A stretch of 64,000 nucleotides of DNA from an uncultured Aeromonadaceae bacterium (GCA_945957385.1 CAMFKP010000004.1:1-64000); one strand, 5' to 3'; shown: positions 45,733 through 56,082, numbered from the stretch's first letter. Notes: generated from the letters alone by a model not told the origin. Translations and numbers: made by a program.

Positions 45733-47409
45733 TTAATAGCGTGCCGTAACCATCTCGAACGTCTTGTAACCCCCCGAGAGATTGCGAGCATTAAAGCCGG
45801 CATTGCGCAGCAGCCGGCACGCCACATGGCCACGCAGCCCGACCTGGCAGGTCACCAGGATCTCCTTGTCTTTGGGGATCTCGTCCAGACGTTGTCGCAA
45901 CTCATCTAGCGGAATATTCACCGCGCCCGGGATCTGGCCAATCGACTTGAGTTCGCCAGGATTGCGCACATCCAGCAACCACTGGTTCTCTCCCAACGCC
46001 AATAGCTCCTCGGCGTGACAGATACGCTCATCCCCCTTAATGACATTCGCCGCCACCATACCTGCCTGATTGACCACATCCCGAGCCGAACCAAACGGTG
46101 GTGCATAGGTCAATTCAAGGTCTTCGAGTTGCAGAACGCTCAAACCGGCACGCATCGCGACCGCCAACACATCAATGCGCTTATCGACCCCGTCTTTACC
46201 CACGGCTTGCGCTCCGAGGATGCGGCCATTTTGTGGATCAAACAGCAGTTTGAGGCTGACGGGATGGGCGCCCGGATAGTAGCTGGCGTGGCTGGCGGGA
46301 TGCACATAGATTTTCTCATAGGCCAGGCCCAGCGACTGGATGCGTTTTTCATTGAGCCCCGTGCTGGCGACCGCCAGATCAAACACCTTGCAGATGGCCG
46401 TGCCCTGGGTGCGCGTGTAGCTGACCTCACGCCCCAACATATGATCGGCCGCAAGCCGTCCTTGACGATTCGCCGGCCCCGCCAGCGGCATCAGTCCAGG
46501 CTTACCGGTGACGAATTCAGGTGTTTCGACAGCATCCCCCACTGCATAAATATCCGGATCCGAGGTCCGCATCGCGGCATCTACCTTGATGCCGCCGGCC
46601 AGGCCCAGTTCCAGTCCGGCAGCATTGGCCAGGCGCACTTCAGGTTTAACGCCTATCGCCAAAATCACCATATCGGTCGCCAGCGTTGTTTCCGTACTCA
46701 AATGCAACTCAAGACGACGACCGTCCCCGGCAGCAGGGACACCAGCCTGCGGCACCACGGCGCTCAAACCGGTATTCAGCCGCAACTCTACACCATGGTT
46801 AACCAGCGTCTGGTGCAGCATGTTTGCCATTTCAGGGTCAACCGGCGTCATCACCTGGGGCGCCAACTCCAGCAAGGTTACCTTGATACCGCGCTGATGC
46901 AGCGCCTCGACCATCTCCAGACCGATAAAGCCACCGCCGACTACCGTGGCATGGGCTGGCTTATCCTGCTCCAGCGCAGCCATGATCCGATCCATGTCCG
47001 GCATATTGCGTAATGAATAGACCCCATGGCTATCCAGACCAGGAATTGGCGGGAGCACAGGCGCCGCCCCCGGACTGAGCAGCAGCTTGTCGTAACGCTC
47101 TTGATACTCCTCACCGTTCGGCCACACCCTGACTGTCACAGAGCGTGCCGCGCGGTCAATCGCGATCACCTCATGAAAGGTGCGCACCTCCACATTGAAG
47201 CGGCGCTTGAAACTCTGTGGCGTCTGAAGCAGCAGCGCCTCGCGCTGGCGGATGTCTCCCCCGATGTGATAAGGCAAACCGCAATTGGCAAATGAGACAT
47301 GCTCGCCCCGCTCCAGAACAATAATGTCTGCCGTTTCGGAAAGCCGACGTGCCCGTGCGGCAGCAGAGGCTCCCCCGGCGACACCGCCGACGATCACTAT
47401 CTTGGTCAT
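45733..47409 (-). CDS. CoA-disulfide/persulfide reductase with C-terminal rhodanese domain
   Basis: 558 residues. The FAD part starts IVIVGGVAGGASAAARARRL and has the active-site Cys at exactly residue 43 in FANCGLPYHIGG, as in CoA-disulfide reductases. An NAD(P)H loop follows at ATVVGGGFIGLEMVEALHQR. The C-terminal rhodanese domain (about 460-558) has the loop VTCQVGLRGHVACRLLRNAG with the persulfide Cys. Fusions of this kind (Npsr type) reduce CoA-, glutathione- or poly-persulfide sulfur with NADH. It has its own promoter overlapping a palindrome, is monocistronic, and probably works with the nearby YeeE pair. Confidence 0.93.
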   Translation of the reverse strand: MTKIVIVGGVAGGASAAARARRLSETADIIVLERGEHVSFANCGLPYHIGGDIRQREALLLQTPQSFKRRFNVEVRTFHEVIAIDRAARSVTVRVWPNGEEYQERYDKLLLSPGAAPVLPPIPGLDSHGVYSLRNMPDMDRIMAALEQDKPAHATVVGGGFIGLEMVEALHQRGIKVTLLELAPQVMTPVDPEMANMLHQTLVNHGVELRLNTGLSAVVPQAGVPAAGDGRRLELHLSTETTLATDMVILAIGVKPEVRLANAAGLELGLAGGIKVDAAMRTSDPDIYAVGDAVETPEFVTGKPGLMPLAGPANRQGRLAADHMLGREVSYTRTQGTAICKVFDLAVASTGLNEKRIQSLGLAYEKIYVHPASHASYYPGAHPVSLKLLFDPQNGRILGAQAVGKDGVDKRIDVLAVAMRAGLSVLQLEDLELTYAPPFGSARDVVNQAGMVAANVIKGDERICHAEELLALGENQWLLDVRNPGELKSIGQIPGAVNIPLDELRQRLDEIPKDKEILVTCQVGLRGHVACRLLRNAGFNARNLSGGYKTFEMVTARY

Positions 47410-47437
47410 GTGCTATCTCCTCAACGAAATGACCATT

Positions 47438-47466
47438 ACTTTAGAATCTTCTAATTTATTATGCAA
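47438..47466 (-). promoter_or_regulatory. Promoter of the persulfide reductase with internal operator
   Basis: On the minus strand TTGCAT (47466-47461), 17 bases, TAAAGT (47443-47438). The inverted repeat TTAGAA-N2-TTCTAA (47441-47454) covers the -10 side of the spacer, as expected for a repressor site. ArsR-type sulfide/persulfide sensors control such genes elsewhere; none is encoded in the window. Confidence 0.55.
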
Positions 47467-47535
47467 TGGCTGTGACCCACACCCGGAGTCAGGGTATGCT
47501 GCGTAAAGAACTTTTGAATCATGGTATTCCCTGAC

Positions 47536-49152
47536 ATGGCTGTCACGCTTCCCAGTGCGGAAACCTCGCATTTATCCGGTTCGCGGCGTCCCTTGCTACG
47601 CTGGAACCCTGATAGCGGCCTGCTAGTGCCGTTGACGGACTGGCCCATTCCAGCGGAACTCTGCCCCTGGCCAGAGCGCCCCTGGTTACCGCAGCTGACA
47701 GCTGCTGAACATGCGCAGATGTCAGCCTTGCTAAGTAGCGGCAACGCCGGTTTCATCAGTTGTCAACGGCCACCGGAACAGTGGTTGCTGGAATGCATTC
47801 CCGACGGCAACGACTGGCTCATCCTGGTCCATTCGCTCTCGATGAACCCAGTCAGTACCGATCCCCATGGCCTGTTACTGCTGGAGTGTGAACGTGCCCA
47901 GCCAGACTGGACCGATACAGAACACAATCGGGTATTGCTGCAGCGCCTGTTCACCGCCAGCCACTGCGATCGACTGGTGATCTGGGAGTTCAACCGGGAA
48001 CAGATGCATCCGCGCTTTGTACTGGGTGAACGGGATTACCCTGCCGAGCAACCCCTTGAACCGCGCTATCTCAAAGCGCTCAAAGCGCGCGGCACGCTGG
48101 GGTTTTCAGACATCCGACATCAACCGGCTCTGGTCCAGCAACGCTACCTGCAACAGGACGGCATCCTGGCCCGTTTAGATGCCCTGCTGCTGCGCGAGCA
48201 ACACGCTTATGGCGTGCTGACGCTGGAATACCGATCGTGGCAATCCCGCTTCGAACCTGGATTATTTGCGCTGGCCGCCAAGGTCGCGGAGCGGCTGTTA
48301 CAACCACTACCAGACAGGCACAGACCCTATGCGCTGATCGATCCCTGGTTGATGACCCAGCTGAGCATGTTGCAACGTGAACCCAATCTGTCCGGGCTCA
48401 GAGCACTGCAAGCCGCCTGGTTACATGACTGGAACGCCGCGTTACGAGTCTGGAACTACCACACGGCCGAGGGGCAACTCCAGGGCGTTGCTGCACTGGA
48501 CACAGTCGGCGGCTGGTCGTTGAGTGACAGTGAGCAGCACCTGTTAACCAGCGGCAGCCCACCGTTTAACCCACAGCAGCTGCCCTCCTTCCCCACAGAT
48601 TGCTTGCCACAACAGGGCGATAACGCGTTGTGGATCTGGCCTGTGCTGGATGAATCATCCCGGTTGCTGGCGGTATTGGCCTTGCAGATTGCGATGCCGG
48701 CAGCGCAGTTGGCCGACATCTGGCAGCTGATGACACCGTCACTGCGTCAGGCACTCAGCCCGGCCAGCGCGGCGGCTGACGCAGTTTTGCCAACCGCCGC
48801 GCTGGAGGCGTGGCTGCCCCCCGTGCTGATGCTGGATCGTCATCTAGCAGTCACCTATGTGTCACCGGCGCTAACACAGGCATTCCCCGACAGCCCCTGG
48901 CAGCAGGAACTGGCCCAGTGGCTGCAGTGTGACCGCCTCGCCAGGCCCCAGCTGCGTCAGCTGTTACACGCTACAGAAACACAGTTGACCGTATCCTGTC
49001 TGCACGAAGCAGTCACCCCGACGCTGTCGCTCACCATTCGCCCCCAACGCGACGCAGGCCGCCTGCAAGGCTGGCTGATCCGCATCGACCCACCATCCCC
49101 CAGCGATGAGACATGGCACGGCGCCAGCGATGATCCGAAAAAAGGCGCCTGA
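47536..49152 (+). CDS. GAF/PAS-like sensory protein without visible output domain
   Basis: 538 residues. About 110-270 looks like a GAF domain (LFTASHCDRLVIWEFNREQM, then YLQQDGILARLDALLLREQH and AYGVLTLEYRSW). A second GAF-like part lies near 290-410 (LHDWNAALRVWNYHTAEGQL) and a PAS-like part at 430-530 (WLPPVLMLDRHLAVTYVSPA). No kinase, GGDEF, EAL or DNA-binding domain follows; the frame ends with a terminator overlapping the stop. It may be a receptor that partners another protein, or a truncated chemosensor. The start is uncertain: ATG 47536 or 47521, neither with a clear ribosome site. It is divergent from the persulfide reductase. Confidence 0.72.
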   Translation: MAVTLPSAETSHLSGSRRPLLRWNPDSGLLVPLTDWPIPAELCPWPERPWLPQLTAAEHAQMSALLSSGNAGFISCQRPPEQWLLECIPDGNDWLILVHSLSMNPVSTDPHGLLLLECERAQPDWTDTEHNRVLLQRLFTASHCDRLVIWEFNREQMHPRFVLGERDYPAEQPLEPRYLKALKARGTLGFSDIRHQPALVQQRYLQQDGILARLDALLLREQHAYGVLTLEYRSWQSRFEPGLFALAAKVAERLLQPLPDRHRPYALIDPWLMTQLSMLQREPNLSGLRALQAAWLHDWNAALRVWNYHTAEGQLQGVAALDTVGGWSLSDSEQHLLTSGSPPFNPQQLPSFPTDCLPQQGDNALWIWPVLDESSRLLAVLALQIAMPAAQLADIWQLMTPSLRQALSPASAAADAVLPTAALEAWLPPVLMLDRHLAVTYVSPALTQAFPDSPWQQELAQWLQCDRLARPQLRQLLHATETQLTVSCLHEAVTPTLSLTIRPQRDAGRLQGWLIRIDPPSPSDETWHGASDDPKKGA

Positions 49153-49162
49153 TGGCGCCTTT
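49141..49162. terminator. Terminator overlapping the GAF/PAS gene stop
   Basis: AAAGGCGCC (49141-49149) pairs with GGCGCCTTT (49154-49162), loop TGAT, with A-rich sequence before. It is probably bidirectional with tamB, whose stop is 15 bases away. Confidence 0.75.
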
Positions 49163-49176
49163 AGTCATATGTCAGC

Positions 49177-52100
49177 CTAGAACTCAAATTTGTAGAACAG
49201 ATCCAGCGCCTGGTTCAGGCCGCTGAGCGCCTGCAGGTAGAGTCGTGGCATCAGCTCATAGCGGATCTTGACCTCAGCAATCGAGGTGAACACCCCCACA
49301 CCATACTGCAGCTGCAACCCCGGAATCAGATAGCCACTGATGCTGACCTGGGTGTTATCGCCACTCCCTGTTGAGTCCAGACTGACATCACTGAGGCCCA
49401 GGCTCTCACCAATGCCCGACACCAGCCCGTTAGCCTGACTAAGTCCCGCGCCCAGCAGGATTCCGGTCATCGCTTCATCGTTCGAAGTGGTTCCACTGGA
49501 TGAGGTACTCTTGCCACGTAACAGGTAGGAGAGCTTCTCGGTCTCGGACAACTGGGGCTCGGAGTAGATCTCAATCTTCGGTTGTGTGGCCGGGCCACTG
49601 ACCTTGACGCCGACCGTCACGTTAGCGTCTTCCATTGTGTCCGGATCCCGATAGGCCTTCACCGACAGATAGGGTGACGCTATGTTGCCGCTGAAACGCA
49701 GTTTGCCCTCTTCGATCAGCAGGTTCTGACCAAACGATTTGAACCGGCCATCATCGAGCGAAATTTCGCCATCGGCGCGCAGCGGCGTATCCGGAGATTG
49801 GGACAATCGCACGCCCCCCAGCAGTTTGGTCTTCAGCCCCAACGCATCGAGCTGCACGTCGCCACCGAGCCCGACGGTCAGATCCAGCTTGATCGGCAAC
49901 GGCTTTGGCGGCGGCGGGGCGTTCTGGCGCCGCTTGGTGATGACCTGCACATCCTCAGACACACTGACCGCACTGTCCGGCACGCTCTTGACCTTGATGC
50001 GCGCCCACGGAATCATCACGCGTCCTTCAATGCTCATCGCCTCACCGAGCGCCATCACGATGTCCGAGCTGACGCGTGCCCGGCCATATCCGGCCAGACC
50101 GACTTCCAGCGTGTCAGCATGCAGGGTCAGTCGGCCATTAAGGCTACTGCCGGACCAGTCGGCAAAACCGCCGAGATCCAGTTTGCCCTTACCCACGTTC
50201 ATGCTCCCGGAGAGATCGGCGCGGGCACCGCGTATGTCCAGCTCACTGTGCAGCTGGCGGATGACGGCAATGTCAGCCGAGGTTTCAATTTCCCCCTCAT
50301 CCAGCGTGACCTTGCCGTAGAACAAGGGTTTTTCCAAGGTACCGTCCATGCGGCCGTGGGCGTCAACACGCCCCCGAGTCCGCTTGAGCTCATCCACCAG
50401 GGGGGCGATGCCGTACAGCCGCAGTCCACTGATATCGACATTGCCGCTGAGCTTGCGCGCTTTCATCGGCTCATCCACCTGTAGCTGGATATCCGCCTTG
50501 CCTAACTGGCGCGAGGCAAAATGCAGGCTGAAATCCGCCTGTTGCTCCTCGAGCCGCGCCTTCAATTGCAAGGCGTCATACTGGGTCTCGAACCGATCGG
50601 CTATCAGTTTCCCCGGTTCGGCGGTCAACGTCAGCTCGGCAGTGGGGATCTGCTTGTGCCAGCCGACGCGTCCAGTCGCATTCAGCTCACTGATCCACGC
50701 CAGACGCTCCGGCAGGTAGGGCTCGAGCTTCTGTGTCGGGAAATTTTTCAAAGTCAGCGCTAGCTCGCCCTGGCTCTGATTCAGACGGGTGGCGGCGGTG
50801 CACAGCATGCCCTGTTTGTCCGCCAGCCAACACTGCTCACTCAGTGTTAGCGTCGTCAAGGCGCGACTGAGCGCAACCTGCAACGGAGACTGCAACACCC
50901 AATTTGCAACCGGGGTCTTGATATGTGCCGTTTCCAGGGCGCCTTGCCAGCCGGCGCGCGTCCAGCTGCCGTTGACTTGCAGTGCCGCACTCAACGGCTG
51001 CCCATCCACACTCATCTGCAGCTGATGCGCTCGCTCGTCACCGGTCAGCTGCAAGGCAAACTGGGTAAAACGCAGATCACCGCTGCGCACCCGGCCGATA
51101 CTGGTCTGCAGATGACCACTCCACAGAGCCCCCATTTTCAACGCACCATCCAGCGCGACCTGGCGCAGACGCATATCCGGCAACGACAGTTCATCACTGG
51201 TCAGGGTTACGGCCAGCTCCGGCGCCCGACGCGTTCCATACAGAAGCAGTTTGGCCGATGCCGAGCCGGCCAGATCGGGGTGCAGCTGTTTGAGATCCGT
51301 GGCCTGCAGGCTGCCACGCGCCTGCCAACGCTCACCCAGGCTACCATCCAGTTGTAGCCGGTTCTGACCGCTGCTAAGACGGATATTCTCGAACGTCCAA
51401 TGCATCTGCTGATTGCCGCTGAGCTTGCCCTGCAGGCTCAGTGGATAACCATTGAGCTGACCGTTGGCCTGCAACTTGTCCAGTTTCAGTGTCCACTGCG
51501 TGCCCTGCAGCTGGAATTGGCTATCGACTTCAGCCGAGATCCGGCCGCTCAGCGCCGGCAGCAGATTATGCAAATTGCTGCCTTGCAGTTGTGTCTTGCC
51601 CTGCCAATGCAGGCCTTTGCGCCAGTCCAGTTTCCCATCGGCCATCAGGTGTGACTCGCCCAGGGCCAGTTTCAGCTGCTTGAGCACGACGCCGTCCAGC
51701 GAGCCCGTGAGCGCCACGCCCAATTTTCCTTTCGGCAATTCAGGCAGCTGCAGCGCACTGTCAAGCTGCAGCTGATACTGGCTCAATCGTCCCGTCAGCT
51801 TGAGCTGGCCCTTTGTCGCCTGATACTCCGCTTTGCCACTCAACGGCCACTGCAGGCTAGCCCACTGACTTGCCAGTTCGAAAGGTAAATCGGGTGCCAG
51901 CGTATTGAGCCGGGCCGAGAGCCTCAGTTTTTCGGCACCGGAAACGCTCAGCGTCGCCTGCAGATCCGTCAATGGACCGTCAACCTGCAGATCCAGCTGC
52001 CGGCCAGACAGTGGCGCCGGCAATGCCGGCCAACGCTCGACTCCACGCACACGGGCGTGAATGGGATAATAACCGGCCAGTTGAATACTCCCGTTCAGCT

Positions 52101-52950
52101 GGGCATCGCCCCACGGATGGGACACGTTAAGTTGACTTACCGTGATGGTGTTGCCGACAAACTGACCTGCGAGGTCAAAATCCAGTGACTGGGTATCAAA
52201 TCCGCGTTGATGATAACGGATGCGGCGCGCCTCCAGCTGCGCAACCTGAATATCAAACGGCAGAATGACTTCGGGTAGCGTCTCGATACGCTGGCGGATC
52301 TCCTGGGCAGAAAAGGGCTGTTTCAATGGCGTGTCATCTGCGGGGAGCTGAGACGTGGACGGCGCCGCCGGGCTGTCCAGCACCGCATCCGGCAAGGCCA
52401 CATCCACCCCGTCGATGCTGGCGTGCTGGATAGCCAACTGTTCGCCCTGCCACTGGCCGCGCAATGCCAGGTGGTTCGTGGTCACTCGGATATACGGGCT
52501 ATCAAACCGCACATCATCCAGCCGGACATCGGCTAGCTGCAGATCCAGCGGTAACGCCAGGCGCAACGGTGCCGAATCGGCCACCGGCGGCTCAGCGGAG
52601 GTCTCGGATGAGCTGTTCTCCGGCAGCGGGTGCAGGACAATCCGCGCCTTGCTCAGCAACAGCTTGTCGATCGGCAGGCGTCCCGAGAGCAAGGCCCCCA
52701 ACTGCCACTGTAGATCCAGGCGTTCGGCATCCAGATCGATGATCGCCGAGTGCCAGCTGAGATGACGCAACTCCCAGCCCACCCCAAGATGACCAGCGCT
52801 GAGTTCACCGTGCAGCCCCGGCAACGCGGCGCGCAGTTGCTGCCACAGCAGCTGGTTGCCCGTTGCGGTAAACAGCAACAATCCCGTCAGCACCAGCAGT
52901 AACAGCATCAGGCTGGTCAGTGACAACAGTATCAGGCGTAACCAGTTCAT
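49177..52950 (-). CDS. tamB: TamB, inner-membrane part of the translocation and assembly module
   Basis: 1257 residues (E. coli 1259). One N-terminal membrane helix (LILLSLTSLMLLLLVLTGLL) is followed by a very long beta-helical AsmA/DUF490-type periplasmic body with many repeated LxL strands. The conserved C-terminal DUF490 part ends LYLQALSGLNQALDLFYKFE. TamB bridges the periplasm, takes part in phospholipid transport between membranes and assists TamA. Its ATG at 52950 overlaps the TamA stop (ATGA), so translation is coupled. The extension to 52983 lies within tamA. Confidence 0.96.
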   Translation of the reverse strand: MNWLRLILLSLTSLMLLLLVLTGLLLFTATGNQLLWQQLRAALPGLHGELSAGHLGVGWELRHLSWHSAIIDLDAERLDLQWQLGALLSGRLPIDKLLLSKARIVLHPLPENSSSETSAEPPVADSAPLRLALPLDLQLADVRLDDVRFDSPYIRVTTNHLALRGQWQGEQLAIQHASIDGVDVALPDAVLDSPAAPSTSQLPADDTPLKQPFSAQEIRQRIETLPEVILPFDIQVAQLEARRIRYHQRGFDTQSLDFDLAGQFVGNTITVSQLNVSHPWGDAQLNGSIQLAGYYPIHARVRGVERWPALPAPLSGRQLDLQVDGPLTDLQATLSVSGAEKLRLSARLNTLAPDLPFELASQWASLQWPLSGKAEYQATKGQLKLTGRLSQYQLQLDSALQLPELPKGKLGVALTGSLDGVVLKQLKLALGESHLMADGKLDWRKGLHWQGKTQLQGSNLHNLLPALSGRISAEVDSQFQLQGTQWTLKLDKLQANGQLNGYPLSLQGKLSGNQQMHWTFENIRLSSGQNRLQLDGSLGERWQARGSLQATDLKQLHPDLAGSASAKLLLYGTRRAPELAVTLTSDELSLPDMRLRQVALDGALKMGALWSGHLQTSIGRVRSGDLRFTQFALQLTGDERAHQLQMSVDGQPLSAALQVNGSWTRAGWQGALETAHIKTPVANWVLQSPLQVALSRALTTLTLSEQCWLADKQGMLCTAATRLNQSQGELALTLKNFPTQKLEPYLPERLAWISELNATGRVGWHKQIPTAELTLTAEPGKLIADRFETQYDALQLKARLEEQQADFSLHFASRQLGKADIQLQVDEPMKARKLSGNVDISGLRLYGIAPLVDELKRTRGRVDAHGRMDGTLEKPLFYGKVTLDEGEIETSADIAVIRQLHSELDIRGARADLSGSMNVGKGKLDLGGFADWSGSSLNGRLTLHADTLEVGLAGYGRARVSSDIVMALGEAMSIEGRVMIPWARIKVKSVPDSAVSVSEDVQVITKRRQNAPPPPKPLPIKLDLTVGLGGDVQLDALGLKTKLLGGVRLSQSPDTPLRADGEISLDDGRFKSFGQNLLIEEGKLRFSGNIASPYLSVKAYRDPDTMEDANVTVGVKVSGPATQPKIEIYSEPQLSETEKLSYLLRGKSTSSSGTTSNDEAMTGILLGAGLSQANGLVSGIGESLGLSDVSLDSTGSGDNTQVSISGYLIPGLQLQYGVGVFTSIAEVKIRYELMPRLYLQALSGLNQALDLFYKFEF

Positions 52951-54668
52951 AGCTCGGACCCCAGACCAAAGTGGATGCGCCACGGTATCTGGGTCTCGGA
53001 TACCCCGAATGCCAGATCGATCCGGATGGGCCCCAAAGGTGACAACCAGCGCAGCCCCAACCCGGTACCGACTTTCAGCGGATCCTGATAGTTATTGGTA
53101 GCCGTACCGGCATCGACAAAGGTAGCCAGGCGCCATTTTTCAGCCACTGGATGCGCGTATTCAATGGATGCCGTGGTCACATAACGCGCCCCGGTCAACT
53201 GGCCGCTGGCATCCACTGGCGAGATGGTCTCGAAACCAAAACCGCGAATCGACTGATCGCCGCCGGCAAAGAAACGCAGACTCGGAGGAATACCATCAAG
53301 CGAGGCGCCAATGATGGCCCCCTGTTCCATCCGCGCCACCAGGCGCGCACCTTCCCAGGGGGTTCGCAACCACTTGGTGCGTCCCCACAAGCGCGTGAAA
53401 TTGAGATCGGATCCCCAGGTCTGTTGTGAAAATTCCGACGTCAACATCACCCGGTCGCCCCACTCCGGATCGACCCCCTTATCAACCCGCAAGCGGTTCA
53501 AACTGACACCAGGCAGTAACAAAATACTGTTACCGGATGACAGCCCCTGGGTGAAATCTTCATATTCCACCCGAAAGAAATAATCCCGCTCCCAGGAACC
53601 GATTAATTTGGTCCAATAATGGACACCGGCTTGTAATTTGCTCGACTGGGTATCATTTAAATGTTTACCTTCATAACCCGTCTGCAAGTTATAATAATCA
53701 TTAATCGGATCCTCACCGGGGATCCGATAATTAAAATTCAACTGTTGCACTGGCTGCGACACTTTAAATTGTGAAGTAAAACTGTGGCCATATTCATTCA
53801 GCCAGGGTTTTTCCCAGTTTAATTGCAGCCGAGGTCCTTCGTCAGTGGAATAGCCGATCCCGGTCTCAACTAAATTGTCACTCTTCGGCTCCAAGCCAAC
53901 ATAAATCGGCACACGATAATTATCTGACTTATCAATTAACGGCCGCACATCCACTTGTCGGAAATAACGGGTTTCCGAGAGCGATTGACTCAGGTTGGCC
54001 AACAGCTGCGCCTGATACTCATCACCTTCCTTAAAGGGAATCAAGGGTCGGATCAATTTTTGACTCTGTTGCACCCCTTCAATTTTCACCGCACCAAAAC
54101 GGTAGCGATGCCCGGACGAAAACTCGATATTTATTTCGGCCTCGTTCTGCTCTTTATAAACCTTGACGACAGAGGCAACTAATTCCGCATCAAAATAACC
54201 GCGATTCAGGGCACGCGACTGTAAACCAGACTTGATTGCCTCATATTTGCCGTGATTAAGAACATCACCGACTTTTAATGGCAAATTAGCAACATAGCGT
54301 GAAAAAGACTCATCGTTCAAGGCATCACCCCACAGGGTGATTTTTAACGAACGAATCACCACAGGTTTGCCACGGGTAATCTCTACATCCAGAAATCCGG
54401 GATCTTTTTCATCCTCATGCAACTGGATACGGGCATTATAATAACCCAACGCCTGCAACCCTTTTTGTACTGCGGCGATAATTTTGTCGCGGCGATATTC
54501 CAATCGCCCAGCAGGAATACCGGGTAATGCTTCCAGATAAATTTCAACATTATCCTGTAATTCACCGCCGATGCCGGTCACACGGTATTTCAGATCCTTA
54601 GCTTGAGCCACAGAACAAATAAGCAAGCTTGACCAGAAAATCAGTCGTATCCACATCGTTCTGCTCAT
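52947..54668 (-). CDS. tamA: TamA, Omp85-family outer-membrane protein
   Basis: 573 residues (E. coli 577). The signal peptide is about 1-23 ([14 protein letters not shown] then KD). Three POTRA domains lie at about 24-260 and a 16-strand Omp85 barrel at about 265-573, with the lid-lock motif [20 protein letters not shown] and the end IHFGLGSEL. With TamB it assembles autotransporters and other outer-membrane proteins. ATG 54668 follows AGGA at eight bases. It lies upstream of and overlaps tamB; the divergent neighbour is ppiC. Confidence 0.97.
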   Translation of the reverse strand: MSRTMWIRLIFWSSLLICSVAQAKDLKYRVTGIGGELQDNVEIYLEALPGIPAGRLEYRRDKIIAAVQKGLQALGYYNARIQLHEDEKDPGFLDVEITRGKPVVIRSLKITLWGDALNDESFSRYVANLPLKVGDVLNHGKYEAIKSGLQSRALNRGYFDAELVASVVKVYKEQNEAEINIEFSSGHRYRFGAVKIEGVQQSQKLIRPLIPFKEGDEYQAQLLANLSQSLSETRYFRQVDVRPLIDKSDNYRVPIYVGLEPKSDNLVETGIGYSTDEGPRLQLNWEKPWLNEYGHSFTSQFKVSQPVQQLNFNYRIPGEDPINDYYNLQTGYEGKHLNDTQSSKLQAGVHYWTKLIGSWERDYFFRVEYEDFTQGLSSGNSILLLPGVSLNRLRVDKGVDPEWGDRVMLTSEFSQQTWGSDLNFTRLWGRTKWLRTPWEGARLVARMEQGAIIGASLDGIPPSLRFFAGGDQSIRGFGFETISPVDASGQLTGARYVTTASIEYAHPVAEKWRLATFVDAGTATNNYQDPLKVGTGLGLRWLSPLGPIRIDLAFGVSETQIPWRIHFGLGSEL

Positions 54669-54842
54669 GCCGGAATCCTGTTCACTCTGTGCTTGACCTC
54701 TGGTGGCCGATACATCAACCGAGCCGTGTTCTGGAGTCGCCCGCGCATATTAACACAGCCTGCACCGGCTATCAGCCCGCGCAAAGCTTGCGCCCCGGCT
54801 AGGCTTATCACAAAATCGCGCAACTTTTTATCGGAGGACACT

Positions 54843-55118
54843 ATGAAGGCCGCCGCAGTACATATTCTCGTCAAAACTCGCCCCGAAGCAGAAAAATTAC
54901 TCAAACAACTGGAAAAAGGTGCCTCATTCAGTGAACTGGCACGCCGTCATTCGCTGTGCCCCTCCGGGAAACGCGGTGGCGACCTGGGGGAATTTCGTCG
55001 CGGACAAATGGTCAAGCCATTTGATGATGCCGTGTTCCGTGGCGAATTGCTGAAAGTCCTCGGACCGATAAAAACCAGTTTCGGTTTTCACCTGATCAAG
55101 GTGCTGTATCGCGGTTGA
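54843..55118 (+). CDS. ppiC: PpiC, small parvulin peptidyl-prolyl isomerase
   Basis: 91 residues (E. coli 93), a single parvulin domain. [20 protein letters not shown], then [20 protein letters not shown] and [12 protein letters not shown] follow the family throughout. It is cytoplasmic, with no signal. ATG 54843 has CGGAGGA upstream; the longer frame from 54693 overlaps the tamA promoter and is not needed. It stands between tamA and the ribB riboswitch. Confidence 0.95.
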   Translation: MKAAAVHILVKTRPEAEKLLKQLEKGASFSELARRHSLCPSGKRGGDLGEFRRGQMVKPFDDAVFRGELLKVLGPIKTSFGFHLIKVLYRG

Positions 55119-55172
55119 TGTTAAAAAGGCGCTGGTAATCATCATCGTCTGTCACTACTCTGTTGGCGCTTA

Positions 55173-55306
55173 TTCTCAGGGCGGGGTGCAATTCCCCACC
55201 GGCGGTGATCCTGTTTCAGGCAGCCCGCGAGCGTTTCTGCAACGGCAGAAAGTCAGCAGATCCGGTGTGAATCCGGAGCCGACGGTATAGTCCGGATGAA
55301 AGAGGA
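55173..55306 (+). ncRNA. FMN riboswitch (RFN element) controlling ribB
   Basis: All conserved RFN blocks occur in order: AGGGCGGGGTG with CCCCACCGGCGGTGAT, AGCCCGCGAGCG, CAGCAGATCCGGTG, TCCGGAGCCGACGGT and AGTCCGGATGAAAGAGGA. It binds FMN and lowers ribB expression. Downstream, a possible stem of GGGATG (55337 region) with CATGCCC (55368 region) and a run of eight T (55379-55386) may be the terminator half of the switch, close to the ribosome site AAGGAG at 55388-55393. Confidence 0.96.
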
Positions 55307-55400
55307 TAGGACAGTTCACCTCAACGTTTCCCTTACGGGATGCGTGTGTCTGCCTTTTCCATGCCCTGATTCTGGTAATTTTTTTTCAAGGAGCGTTACC

Positions 55401-56057
55401 ATGGATCAGTCCCTGCTTTCCCTTTATGGCACCCCTTTGGCCCGCGTCGAAGCGGGCCTCGCCGCCTTGCGCCACGGACGTGGTGTCTTGGTGGTCGATG
55501 ATGAAAACCGCGAGAACGAAGGCGACCTCATTTTTTCGGCCCAGCATCTGACCCCAGCCCAGATGGCGCTAATGATTCGCGAAGGCTCCGGCATCGTCTG
55601 CCTGTGCCTGACTGACGAGCAAGTGCGTCGTTTGGCGCTGCCAATGATGGTGGAGCATAATTCCAGTCAAAATCAGACCGCCTTTACCGTCAGTATCGAA
55701 GCCGCCAGTGGCGTCACCACCGGCGTCTCCGCCCAGGACAGGGTCACCACCATCAAAGCCGCCACCGCCGCCCATGCCCGTCCGGAGGATTTACATCGGC
55801 CAGGGCACGTGTTTCCGCTACGCGCGCGTGATGGCGGTGTCCTGGAGCGCCGTGGCCATACCGAGGCCACCATCGATCTGATGCGCCTGGCTGGTCTAGA
55901 ACCCAATGGCGTGTTGTGCGAGTTGACGAATCCCGATGGCACCATGGCCCGACTGCCAGAGGTTATCGCCTTTGCCCAACGCCATGATATGCCGGTACTC
56001 AGCGTAGAAGATCTGGTGCAGTACCGTCAGCAACCGTCGTTAGCCGCAGCAAGCTGA
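55401..56057 (+). CDS. ribB: RibB, 3,4-dihydroxy-2-butanone-4-phosphate synthase
   Basis: 218 residues (E. coli 217). Converts ribulose-5-phosphate to the four-carbon unit for riboflavin. The acidic metal site [20 protein letters not shown], the loop GLCLT-like [14 protein letters not shown] and the substrate motif [20 protein letters not shown] are all present. It is not fused to RibA. ATG 55401 follows CAAGGAG. It is under the FMN riboswitch and monocistronic, as E. coli ribB is, while the other rib genes lie elsewhere. Confidence 0.97.
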   Translation: MDQSLLSLYGTPLARVEAGLAALRHGRGVLVVDDENRENEGDLIFSAQHLTPAQMALMIREGSGIVCLCLTDEQVRRLALPMMVEHNSSQNQTAFTVSIEAASGVTTGVSAQDRVTTIKAATAAHARPEDLHRPGHVFPLRARDGGVLERRGHTEATIDLMRLAGLEPNGVLCELTNPDGTMARLPEVIAFAQRHDMPVLSVEDLVQYRQQPSLAAAS

Positions 56058-56082
56058 AGCTCACTGCTGCCATAGTGTCACG

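Noticed and set aside
46015-47013. 332-codon open frame antisense to the persulfide reductase
   Set aside because: Fully inside a well-supported gene; Arg/His/Gln-rich shadow translation.
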